A DNA stretch of 17,269 bases from Bacillota bacterium (GTDB lineage: Bacteria > Bacillota > Clostridia > Peptostreptococcales > Anaerovoracaceae): contig JAQSXD010000023.1 of NCBI GenBank assembly GCA_029266295.1, positions 1 through 17,269 on the forward strand. Reading direction: 5' to 3'. Positions 1 to 6,778 of this stretch are shown piece after piece. The notes under the pieces were generated by a model. It had not been told where the DNA came from, searched no databases, and was given only the letters and a program-made list of their open reading frames with translations. Numbering within the stretch: the stretch's first letter is position 1; every line of letters begins with the position of its first letter. A program made the position numbers and the translations under genes.

Positions 1-787
1 AGATAGGCATTGAATTGATTTCATCAAGGAAAAGACTCCCACCCTCAGCAAGTTCAAAGAGTCCCGGATTGTCGTAGGCACCAGTAAAGCTACCTTTTGT
101 TGTCCCGAACAAAAGACTTTCCAGCAGATTGTCCGGTATTGCTGCACAATTTTGGGTTATAAAGGGCTGGTCTGCTCTGTTGCTTGCATTATGTAAAGCA
201 TGGGCAAACAATTCTTTACCAGTTCCCGTTTCTCCGAAAATAAAAACAGGAGCAGCACTGTCCTTTATTTTATGAATGAACTCCTTCTGATCGAGAATCT
301 CTTTATTCGCGGTAATGATATCTTCCAATGTATAATGGGCTCTATTGGAGTACAGTTTTTTATCTACATTCTGGAACTGTTTAAATTGTTCAGGATCCAT
401 CATGACAACACTGCCTGGTGCCTGTTTCTGCTTGCCTAAATCTTTTGAGATCTCTATTGAACCAATGATCCTGTCATTGGCTTTGATTGGCAGTGAAATA
501 TTTTTTGTAAAAACCGTATTCCCAGATCGATCCATTACCCCCTGCCGTCTGTTGTATATGGGCATACCCAGTTCCATGGCTTTGATCAAGGTACTGTTCT
601 GATCATTGATGTTGGGGAATACTTCGGACAATTTCTTTCCCACGACGTCTTCGCAATCATCCTTCTGGTCGGGATTAAAGACAGGATTAAACTTCACGGA
701 AAATAGAATATCACCGGAGGTATCAATGATGGTAATCCCGTCGATATACTCCATATCGGTTAAAAAGTCGGTTTTTCCTGTGGCCAT
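1..787 (-). CDS. Sigma-54-dependent transcriptional activator with PAS domain (N-terminal part, cut by window edge)
   Basis: Translating the minus strand from the ATG at 787 gives 262 codons that run off the left edge. Residues about 11-115 look like a PAS sensor domain. An AAA+ sigma-54 interaction domain follows from about residue 150: Walker A GETGTGKE (185-192), GSFTGA (232-237, the GAFTGA loop that contacts sigma-54, with Ser for Ala) and Walker B SLFLDE (251-256). The start is supported by GGAGGT at 796-801, 8 bases upstream. It follows the aldehyde dehydrogenase gene on the same strand, which suggests it senses a metabolite of that pathway in the manner of RocR/BkdR-type activators; this is inference. 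The DNA-binding C terminus lies outside the window. The domain family is near certain; the ligand and targets are unknown. Confidence 0.93.
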   Translation of the reverse strand, partial: MATGKTDFLTDMEYIDGITIIDTSGDILFSVKFNPVFNPDQKDDCEDVVGKKLSEVFPNINDQNSTLIKAMELGMPIYNRRQGVMDRSGNTVFTKNISLPIKANDRIIGSIEISKDLGKQKQAPGSVVMMDPEQFKQFQNVDKKLYSNRAHYTLEDIITANKEILDQKEFIHKIKDSAAPVFIFGETGTGKELFAHALHNASNRADQPFITQNCAAIPDNLLESLLFGTTKGSFTGAYDNPGLFELAEGGSLFLDEINSMPI

Positions 788-809
788 TGCAAATTACCTC
801 CAAATCAAT

Positions 810-839
810 ATATTACTCATAATTGCAGCAATCAGTCAA
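810..839 (-). promoter_or_regulatory. Candidate sigma-A promoter of the sigma-54 activator gene
   Basis: On the minus strand, TTGACT (834-839) and TAATAT (810-815) are separated by 18 bases and lie just upstream of the GGAGGT ribosome binding site. The -35 matches 5 of 6 and the -10 matches 4 of 6 consensus bases. The implied leader would be very short, so this is tentative. Confidence 0.35.
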
Positions 840-893
840 GTAAAATCTATATCTTTCCCTCTATTGCCGCGAATGTTTTCGAGAAATGGCATT

Positions 894-918
894 AGAGGTA
901 CCCAAATCGGGTACCTCT
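894..918. other. Perfect 10-bp inverted repeat between aldehyde dehydrogenase and regulator genes
   Basis: AGAGGTACCC (894-903) and GGGTACCTCT (909-918) form a perfect 10-bp stem with a 5-base loop. Neither strand has a T tract after it, so it is not a classical intrinsic terminator. It could be an RNA stability or processing hairpin, a weak terminator between the dehydrogenase stop (962) and the regulator promoter, or a binding site for a dimeric protein. Confidence 0.5.
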
Positions 919-961
919 TAGAAATATCATTGCGAGCGATACTTCATCTTATCTTGATTGC

Positions 962-2326
962 CTACCCCCACAACATCTCATCCGTGGGAACCTTGTTGTC
1001 CTTCATATAATATCCGACTCTCGAGATATTGATCAAATGTTTGTAATCCAGATTTTCTGAAATGCTATTATTTCCCCAGGATCCGCAGCCTAGGGTGTTG
1101 GTGGGGGCAAACCCATTGAAAAAACTCCCGCCTGCACTGGTAGCACTGGCTTGGTTGATCACAAATCGACTGACCTCTAAACTTTCAGCTGCATATTCAA
1201 TGTTTTCAACCTGATTGGAATGGATCGCCACGCTGTGTCCTTTCCCATCCTTTTCCAGATTTGCTCTGGCGATTTCAACAGCCTCTTCGAAAGAATTATA
1301 CCGATACAGAGTCAGCACTGGGCACATTTTCTCTCTGCCTAAAAGATCCTCTGTTCCCTCTGCCTCAACGATAATGACGGTCCGATCCCGTGGGATTTCA
1401 ATTCCAGCCAGCTCTCCGATCCGCTGAACCGATTGACCTACCGCACCCTTGTTCATTTCACCGTCCACAAACACGGTGTCTCTCAATTTTTCTATGCTTC
1501 CACGCTCTGAGATATAAAATGCACCATTCTGAATAAACTCATGAATAATGTCTCCATAGGACTCAGCGGGAATGATCGCCGATTGTTCCCCTGAGCAGAT
1601 GATTCCATTATCAAACGTTCTTCCCAGAATAATTTTCTTCACAGCCTCCGTGTAATCTGCCTCTTTATCAATGATGCACTGTACATTACCGGCTCCAACG
1701 CCAAGTGCCGGCTTTCCGCTGCGGTATGCAGCCTTGACCATGCCCATACCCCCGGTGGCAATTACCACATCCGCACGTTCAATCAGGATTCTCGTATGCT
1801 CCCTTGACTGCTGATCCAGTACCTGAATCAGATTTTTCGGAGCGTTGATCTTCTCCAGATTTTTGTTGATCAATTCAACGGTCAGTGAACTTGCTTTCAG
1901 CGATCTGTGATGAGGCGTAATAATGATAGAATTTCTCCCTTTCAAAGCAAACATGGCATTGGACATGGGCGTGACGATTGGGTTTGTAGTGGGTGTAATC
2001 GCCGCAGCAACCCCCATGGGCTTTGCCACTTCTGTGATGCCCTTCTCTTCATCCCGATTGATAATGCCAACGGATTTTTTATCTTTCAGATGATTCCAAA
2101 TCACCTTGGCCTTCATTTGATTTTTGATGACCTTATCCTCATATTTTCCCATACCCGTTTCATCTACGGCAAGCCTCGCAAGTAGCTCGGCATTGTCGTA
2201 TACAGTCTTTGCAATAATCTTTACAACCTCATCCACCTGCTCCTGACGATACTTCTCATATTCCTTCTGAGCAGCTCTCGCCCGCAGGATGTATTCATCA
2301 ATATATCGTTCACTCTCTGTCATCAT
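962..2326 (-). CDS. CoA-acylating aldehyde dehydrogenase (EutE/SucD/AdhE-N type)
   Basis: This 454-residue protein belongs to the acylating aldehyde dehydrogenases, which interconvert acyl-CoA plus NAD(P)H with aldehyde plus CoA. Visible marks are ITPTTNPIVTPMSNA (110-124), TGGMGMVKAAY (191-201), the catalytic cysteine C244 in FDNGIICSGEQ, and the C-terminal TLGCGSWGNNSISENL block (411-426) typical of AdhE-N, EutE and SucD. Its length is normal for the stand-alone enzymes. It starts one base after the gamma-subunit stop codon, with only a weak ribosome binding site, so translation is probably coupled. Following a 2-oxoacid oxidoreductase, it would act on the acyl-CoA made by that enzyme. The substrate (acetyl, branched-chain acyl, succinyl or hydroxyacyl) cannot be read from the sequence. 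Confidence 0.93.
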   Translation of the reverse strand: MMTESERYIDEYILRARAAQKEYEKYRQEQVDEVVKIIAKTVYDNAELLARLAVDETGMGKYEDKVIKNQMKAKVIWNHLKDKKSVGIINRDEEKGITEVAKPMGVAAAITPTTNPIVTPMSNAMFALKGRNSIIITPHHRSLKASSLTVELINKNLEKINAPKNLIQVLDQQSREHTRILIERADVVIATGGMGMVKAAYRSGKPALGVGAGNVQCIIDKEADYTEAVKKIILGRTFDNGIICSGEQSAIIPAESYGDIIHEFIQNGAFYISERGSIEKLRDTVFVDGEMNKGAVGQSVQRIGELAGIEIPRDRTVIIVEAEGTEDLLGREKMCPVLTLYRYNSFEEAVEIARANLEKDGKGHSVAIHSNQVENIEYAAESLEVSRFVINQASATSAGGSFFNGFAPTNTLGCGSWGNNSISENLDYKHLINISRVGYYMKDNKVPTDEMLWG

Positions 2327-2327
2327 C

Positions 2328-2885
2328 TTACGCCATCTTTTTCAGGAAGTATTCGTTTTGAATATAGTGATAGCCTGCGTCGTATGCCGCCAGATTCATA
2401 TCCGCAGCTGATTTGTTGAAATTTCCTCTGATTGCGTCTCTGGTTGATTGATATTGCAGCTTGGGCAGTAGCTTTGTCAAAGCGCCAAGCATTACAATGT
2501 TCACCGCAAAGGGTTTAAATCTCGTATCTGCAATCTCTGAGGCAGGAATCTCATAAACCTTTTGCGCATCCTCCGGATCTACCGTTACCAAAGAGCTATT
2601 AACCAGAACTACGCCATCCTTCTTCGTCTGCCTTTTATACTGCTCATAGCCAAGCTGATTGAAGGCGATAAAAATGTCTGCTTTTTCGACCTTCATATAG
2701 TCAATTTCTTCATGATCGGAAACAACCACCTCTGCTTTGCAGGCACCGCCTCTCGCTTCAGGACCGTAGCTCTGGGTCTGGGACACATTGCAGTTTTCAT
2801 TGATTCCATAAACCTTTGCTAAAATAATTGCAGCGGAGATAACACCATGACCGCCTGCACCGACAATTCTAATATCTCTTCTCAC
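2328..2885 (-). CDS. 2-oxoacid:ferredoxin oxidoreductase, gamma subunit
   Basis: This 185-residue protein is the gamma subunit of a 2-oxoacid:ferredoxin oxidoreductase (VOR/KOR/POR superfamily). It opens with RIVGAGGHGVISAA and carries SQTQSYGPEARGGACKAEVV (35-54), a hallmark of the family. I chose the GTG at 2885 because AGGAGG (2896-2901) lies 10 bases upstream and the protein then starts directly at the conserved fold. A longer reading from 2930 would overlap the end of the ferredoxin gene and add an unrelated N terminus. It lies between the ferredoxin and aldehyde dehydrogenase genes and is the fourth gene of the operon. Confidence 0.93.
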   Translation of the reverse strand: MRRDIRIVGAGGHGVISAAIILAKVYGINENCNVSQTQSYGPEARGGACKAEVVVSDHEEIDYMKVEKADIFIAFNQLGYEQYKRQTKKDGVVLVNSSLVTVDPEDAQKVYEIPASEIADTRFKPFAVNIVMLGALTKLLPKLQYQSTRDAIRGNFNKSAADMNLAAYDAGYHYIQNEYFLKKMA

Positions 2886-2899
2886 TTTAAAATTTCCTC

Positions 2900-3106
2900 C
2901 TATTCTATGTTGATGCAGCCATCGGGGCAAAGCATCTCACACAATTTACAACCAACGCACTTTTCTGGCTTCGCCGGATAAGGAATCAGCGAGCCAAAAC
3001 TCTGTCTTTCCTCTGACATTGCAAATACGCTTTTGGGACATGCTTTGATGCATATCTCACAGCCTTTGCAATAGGCTTTGTCGATGGATATCTTCATCAT
3101 TCTCAT
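2900..3106 (-). CDS. 2-oxoacid:ferredoxin oxidoreductase, delta (2x[4Fe-4S] ferredoxin) subunit
   Basis: This 68-residue protein has two complete [4Fe-4S] motifs: CKGCEICIKACP (residues 13-24) and CVGCKLCEMLCP near the C terminus. It is the electron-relay subunit that carries electrons from the ThDP site towards external ferredoxin. The ATG overlaps the stop codon of the beta-subunit gene as ATGA (3103-3106), with AGAAGG just upstream, so the two are translationally coupled. The MRMMK start offers downstream alternatives at the third and fourth codons. Confidence 0.95.
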   Translation of the reverse strand: MRMMKISIDKAYCKGCEICIKACPKSVFAMSEERQSFGSLIPYPAKPEKCVGCKLCEMLCPDGCINIE

Positions 3107-3927
3107 ACAGTCACCTTCTGCATTCCTCTAAGCTGTTCTTTCAGATTTTTTATCTTATCGGTGTATTCCTGCCTTTCACTATCTGCCTTAAAGTTTCCGA
3201 TCGGGATTTTCCCTTCCGGACGCTCTGGAGTCCAGCTTTTGCACAGAATTGTGTTATTCTTGATCGCCTCCATCATATTCCAGGGATCACGTTCTTGAAA
3301 AACGCTCTTTCCTGCCTGGACGGGACATTGTGATAATACCTCGATAAAAGAAAAGCCATTATGCAAAATTCCTTCCTTGATTGCCTTCTTTAGCTGGTTT
3401 GGATGAGACACCGTCCATCTTGAACAATAGGTAGCTCCTGCGCTCATTGCAATTCCGCATCCATCCAGGGGCTCATCCAAAGCACCGAAGGGGCTGGTCT
3501 TTGTTCTTGATCCCGCAGGAGTAGTCGGTGATTTCTGACCGCCAGTCATCCCGTAGATGAAGTTATTCACCAGGATAACGGTGATATTGATGTTCCTGTT
3601 TGCAGCATGTAGCAGATGATTTCCGCCGATGGCGAGACAATCCCCATCCCCCGTAAAAACGATGATGTTTTTCTCCGGCCTGCTGAGCTTCAGCCCCTCT
3701 GCAAAGGCAATGGCTCTGCCGTGAATCGTATGCATCACATCCATGTTCAAATACGGCGGAATCCAGGATGAGCAGCCGATTCCGCTGACACACGCGGTAT
3801 CTTCTTTGATGCCGAGTTCGTCGATGGCGTGGATTGCCGCATTTAGAATGATTCCGTTTCCGCAGCCCGCACAGAAGATATATGGAAGCGAATCTTTTTT
3901 AATATATTTCTCAATTAGCTGATTCAT
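3103..3927 (-). CDS. 2-oxoacid:ferredoxin oxidoreductase, beta (ThDP-binding) subunit
   Basis: This 274-residue protein is the thiamine-diphosphate subunit that decarboxylates the 2-oxoacid. It has CAGCGNG (19-25), GIGCSS (49-54), the ThDP/Mg motif GDGD (93-96) followed by NN at 121-122, and GMTGGQKSPTT (126-136). These resemble KorB and VorA. The ATG at 3927 overlaps the alpha-gene stop as ATGA and has AGGAAGG 9 bases upstream. A TTG three codons earlier would also be in frame but is less likely. The conserved cysteines near the N terminus fit members that hold an additional cluster or metal. The exact oxoacid is uncertain. Confidence 0.95.
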   Translation of the reverse strand: MNQLIEKYIKKDSLPYIFCAGCGNGIILNAAIHAIDELGIKEDTACVSGIGCSSWIPPYLNMDVMHTIHGRAIAFAEGLKLSRPEKNIIVFTGDGDCLAIGGNHLLHAANRNINITVILVNNFIYGMTGGQKSPTTPAGSRTKTSPFGALDEPLDGCGIAMSAGATYCSRWTVSHPNQLKKAIKEGILHNGFSFIEVLSQCPVQAGKSVFQERDPWNMMEAIKNNTILCKSWTPERPEGKIPIGNFKADSERQEYTDKIKNLKEQLRGMQKVTV

Positions 3928-5159
3928 TGTTTGCAACCTTCCTCGCTCTTCATTTCTTTTTCCGTGTATAACAGGTTATGATCCCTCTCCGCATCCATTG
4001 GAATGATCATACGCCTTGCTGTCTCTTTTTCAATAATATGCAGAAGTTCCGTGGGCTGGTGGATGATGCCTCCTAATTGCGGTACTGAAATTACGGTACT
4101 TTGCTTCAGGCACCTCTCGATTTCAAGACAATATTTCCCCATATTCATTTCCGGAACAAGGATGGTTTTGATCTGTCCGGTCAGTGCTCTCAACTGCTCT
4201 TCCGGAAAAGGCCATACAATATTTATTTTGACAAGCCCCGCTTTGATCCCTTTTTCCCGGGCAATTCTAACCGCACGTTTTGCGGATCTGGCGACCGTAC
4301 CATAACTGATTACCGCAATCTCAGCATCTTCCAAAAACTCATGATCGATATCGACCAGTTCCGCCTGATTCTTTCTGATTTTATCAATCAGATTCCCAAC
4401 AAAAACCCCACTTTGATCCGGGATATGTCCGATCCTTCTTCCCTTTTCATCATGAAGCTGTCCTTCCACCAGTACGTTATGCCCTTCAAAAAAATTGACC
4501 GCATAGGGAAGGTTCTTTTCGTTCCGCCCAAATGGATCGTCACAGTGTTTCACTGGTGTCCGTTCTTCAACTTCAATCTGCTTCGGTATCTGAATTTTCT
4601 CTCTCATATGCCCTACGATTTCATCCGCAAGAAGGATTACGGGGGTTCTGAATTGTTCTGCAAGATTAAAGGCTCTTATCGTAAAATCATACATCTCCTG
4701 CACCGAAGCAGGCGCAAGGCAGATCATCTCATAGTCCCCGTGACTTCCGTATTTTGCTTGATAAATATCCTGCTGTGACGAAAATGTGGGCTGCCCTGTC
4801 GCGGGGCCTCCCCGCTGGACATTGACTACAACCACGGGAGTCTCTGTTTCCACAGCATATCCCAAAGCCTCCTGCTTCAGCGTAAAGCCGGGTCCGGAAG
4901 TCGCAGTCATGGACTTTTTTCCGCCCCATCTAGCTCCGATAACAGCACACATTGCTGAAATCTCATCCTCAGCCTGCAAAAAGGAACCCTCCTCCTGGAG
5001 CAATAAAGCTTCCGATAAATATTCTATTATCTCTGTTGAAGGAGTGATGGGATATCCCGCAAAGAACCTACAACCCGCGTGAATAGCAGCCTCTGCACAT
5101 GCCTCATTTCCCTGTAATACTTTTTCGCCATGTTTGATAACGTCTATTTTTTTCAGCAT
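3924..5159 (-). CDS. 2-oxoacid:ferredoxin oxidoreductase, alpha subunit (VorB/KorA type)
   Basis: This 411-residue protein contains the pyrimidine-binding and transketolase C-terminal-like domains of the family. Visible motifs are FAGYPITPSTEI (33-44), QAEDEISAM (62-70), TSGPGFTLK (87-95) and NVQRGGPATGQPT (113-125). The first gene of a four-subunit operon in the order alpha-beta-delta-gamma, it most resembles genes annotated as 3-methyl-2-oxobutanoate (branched-chain) or 2-oxoglutarate oxidoreductases. The reaction is 2-oxoacid + CoA + oxidised ferredoxin to acyl-CoA + CO2 + reduced ferredoxin. The start codon is the last of three ATGs embedded in a 22-bp tandem repeat, and only this one is in frame. 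I could not settle branched-chain versus 2-oxoglutarate specificity. Confidence 0.94.
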   Translation of the reverse strand: MLKKIDVIKHGEKVLQGNEACAEAAIHAGCRFFAGYPITPSTEIIEYLSEALLLQEEGSFLQAEDEISAMCAVIGARWGGKKSMTATSGPGFTLKQEALGYAVETETPVVVVNVQRGGPATGQPTFSSQQDIYQAKYGSHGDYEMICLAPASVQEMYDFTIRAFNLAEQFRTPVILLADEIVGHMREKIQIPKQIEVEERTPVKHCDDPFGRNEKNLPYAVNFFEGHNVLVEGQLHDEKGRRIGHIPDQSGVFVGNLIDKIRKNQAELVDIDHEFLEDAEIAVISYGTVARSAKRAVRIAREKGIKAGLVKINIVWPFPEEQLRALTGQIKTILVPEMNMGKYCLEIERCLKQSTVISVPQLGGIIHQPTELLHIIEKETARRMIIPMDAERDHNLLYTEKEMKSEEGCKQ

Positions 5160-5212
5160 TTCTATCCTCTTTCTTCAGCATTTCTGTCCTTGTGTTTCAA
5201 CATTTCTATCCT
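5147..5212 (-). repeat. Three tandem 22-bp repeats, each carrying a ribosome binding site and an ATG, at the start of the oxidoreductase operon
   Basis: On the minus strand the core AGGAYAGAAATGYTGAA occurs three times at 22-base spacing (copies at 5191-5212, 5169-5190 and 5147-5168). The ATGs are at 5203, 5181 and 5159. Because 22 is not a multiple of three, they lie in three different frames. The first opens a 13-residue ORF whose TAG (5162-5164) ends two bases before the true alpha-subunit ATG. The second opens a 25-residue ORF that overlaps the gene out of frame. Only the third starts the enzyme. It may be a slippage duplication, or it may modulate translation by competition or reinitiation. 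Confidence 0.85.
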
Positions 5213-5421
5213 CTTATTTTCAGCACAGACAGAAAGGGAACGACTCTGGTTCTGCTTACCCTATCAATGCTTCCGTATATAAGGATAGCACCGAGAAATA
5301 AAAAAACAATCTCTACACCCCCTTATATCCGTGCATTACTGTATTCTTAATGAACATATTATTACGTGATACACCCATACATTTATTATTGTATACAAAT
5401 TGCGATTTGCCTGTGGACAAA
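5213..5421 (-). promoter_or_regulatory. Upstream region of the oxidoreductase operon, with inverted repeats
   Basis: This gap holds no convincing gene. On the minus strand it includes the 10-bp palindrome TTGTATACAA (5389-5398), whose TATACA could be a -10 element. Further down, ATATAAGG (5321-5328) can pair with CCTTATAT (5277-5284), enclosing a GAGA/TCTC inner stem (5310-5313 with 5293-5296), so the transcript leader may fold. I searched for the GG-N10-GC pattern of a sigma-54 promoter on the minus strand and found none. No riboswitch family is recognised. Confidence 0.35.
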
Positions 5422-5462
5422 GAAAAAAGTCATGACCGGCAGGTAATGCACAATCATGACTT
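5422..5462 (-). terminator. Intrinsic terminator of the HtrA gene
   Basis: Just after the protease stop codon, AAGTCATGA (minus strand, 5462-5454) pairs perfectly with TCATGACTT (5435-5427), giving a 9-bp stem with an 18-base loop. It runs into a minus-strand tract of six T. Confidence 0.75.
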
Positions 5463-5477
5463 GATATCCTTCTTTGA

Positions 5478-6617
5478 CTAGCTGGGCTTATATTCTTGCA
5501 GTGTCAAAGACAGCTGCCCAGAGCTTCCATTTCGTATGACAGTTATCGTTACAGTATCTCCAACGCTGTACGTTTCCAGAGCCTGGCTTAGTACTGTGGA
5601 ACTGGTGATCTTTGTATCACCTACAGATACGATCATATCACCTGCCCTAAAACCGGCAATCTCTGCATTGGAACCTGATGCAACAGACTGGACATAAACT
5701 CCAAGCTGACGTACCCCATACATCAACGCTTTCTGGGTGGTGGTAAGATCAAGGAAGGACATTCCTGTATCAAGTCTCCCCTTAACGTAGCCGTTCTCCA
5801 TCAGTTCGCTTGCTACTGTTTTTGCAACATTGATGGGGATAGCAAAACCAAGGCCTTCCACATCAGAACCGGAGGACTTTGCTACAACGATACCAATCAG
5901 CTGTCCTCGGTCATTAAACAGCCCACCGCCTGAATTTCCGGGGTTGATTGCGGCATCTGTCTGAAGCAGATTCATGGTCTTGCCATCGATTGAAAGCGCT
6001 CTGTCAAGTGCGCTGATGATGCCTTGGGTGACGGTCCCTCCCAGCTGGCCCAGTGGGTTGCCGATTGCGATGGCCGTATCGCCAACCTGAAGACCTTCTG
6101 AATCTCCAAGCACTGCCGCAGTAAGTCCAGTCGCATCTATTTTCAGCAGAGCCACATCGGTTTTGCTATCGGTGCCAATGAGGTTTGCAGTATATGTTTT
6201 TTCATTTTTAAGGCGTACAGTAATCTTGTTTGCCCCATCGATCACATGGTTGTTGGTCACAATATAGCCATCACTCGATACGATTACTCCGCTGCCGGCT
6301 CCGTTGGTTACATACTGCTGCATCCAGCTGTCTGTTGTAACGGTTTCCGTACGGATTTCCACCACAGATGCCGCAGTCAGAGCCGCAACCTCAGCTGTGG
6401 TAAGCTTACTTCCAACAGAGGATGCAGTTGTCGTCAGTAAAGCAGCCTGTTCCGCTTTTGTATTCAGTGAGACCTGCGGCGTAACATCGATTCCGTTTGA
6501 GAGATAACCTGCCGTGGCCAGCCCCCCTGCAAATCCCAGCATAGAAGAGATTGTTATACAAATGGTAAGTACGACGACGGCGCTTTTCGCTGTAATCAGA
6601 AACCTTCTTTTTCTCAT
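5478..6617 (-). CDS. htrA: HtrA/DegP-like membrane-anchored serine protease with PDZ domain
   Basis: This 379-residue protein is an HtrA-family protease that degrades or refolds damaged proteins outside the cytoplasmic membrane. A positively charged N terminus (MRKRR) and a hydrophobic segment at about 11-39 anchor it in the membrane. The trypsin-like domain shows the triad H124 (TNNHVIDG), D154 (TDVALLKI) and S229 (NPGNSGGGLFN). One PDZ domain follows at about 285-375, with GSNAEIAGFRAGDMIVSV. The start has GGAGGT 7 bases upstream. It is shorter than Bacillus HtrA proteins because the cytoplasmic N-terminal extension is small. It is a single-gene unit with its own terminator, and an 11-bp direct repeat upstream may be its stress-response operator. 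Confidence 0.95.
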   Translation of the reverse strand: MRKRRFLITAKSAVVVLTICITISSMLGFAGGLATAGYLSNGIDVTPQVSLNTKAEQAALLTTTASSVGSKLTTAEVAALTAASVVEIRTETVTTDSWMQQYVTNGAGSGVIVSSDGYIVTNNHVIDGANKITVRLKNEKTYTANLIGTDSKTDVALLKIDATGLTAAVLGDSEGLQVGDTAIAIGNPLGQLGGTVTQGIISALDRALSIDGKTMNLLQTDAAINPGNSGGGLFNDRGQLIGIVVAKSSGSDVEGLGFAIPINVAKTVASELMENGYVKGRLDTGMSFLDLTTTQKALMYGVRQLGVYVQSVASGSNAEIAGFRAGDMIVSVGDTKITSSTVLSQALETYSVGDTVTITVIRNGSSGQLSLTLQEYKPS

Positions 6618-6690
6618 CTTTCACACCTCCATATATTCTTTCAATAAAAAGCAAAAGGTCATCCTTACGGTAATATAAGAATAACCTTCT

Positions 6691-6712
6691 TTTATGAAGA
6701 ATTTATGAAGAG
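6691..6712 (-). promoter_or_regulatory. 11-bp tandem direct repeat upstream of HtrA (possible OmpR-family regulator site)
   Basis: On the minus strand CTTCATAAA is followed exactly 11 bases later by another TTCTTCATAAA copy (plus-strand units 6691-6701 and 6702-6712). One helical turn between half-sites is typical of OmpR/PhoB-family response regulators, and Bacillus htrA genes are controlled by one (CssR). AT-rich TTATAT sequence downstream could supply a -10 element. Function is inferred from position and spacing only. Confidence 0.45.
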
Positions 6713-6778
6713 TCAATGATGGTTAGAAAAAATTATCTGGCTCCACTGACAAAACCCAGCTTGATGCAGGCAAAGCGC

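Noticed and set aside
2886..2930. Longer start for the gamma subunit at 2930
   Set aside because: It overlaps the ferredoxin gene end, adds an unrelated MPRWLHQH N terminus and ignores the AGGAGG that fits the GTG at 2885.
3928..3936. TTG start for the beta subunit at 3936
   Set aside because: The ATG at 3927 has better ribosome binding site spacing and the common ATGA overlap with the preceding stop.
4101..4778. Long plus-strand frame of 225 residues antisense to the oxidoreductase alpha subunit
   Set aside because: The minus-strand gene has clear family motifs along its whole length. The antisense frame has no recognisable domain or good initiation site.
5160..5430. Sigma-54 (-24/-12) promoter for the oxidoreductase operon
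   Set aside because: A check of every GG on the minus strand found none followed by GC ten bases later.
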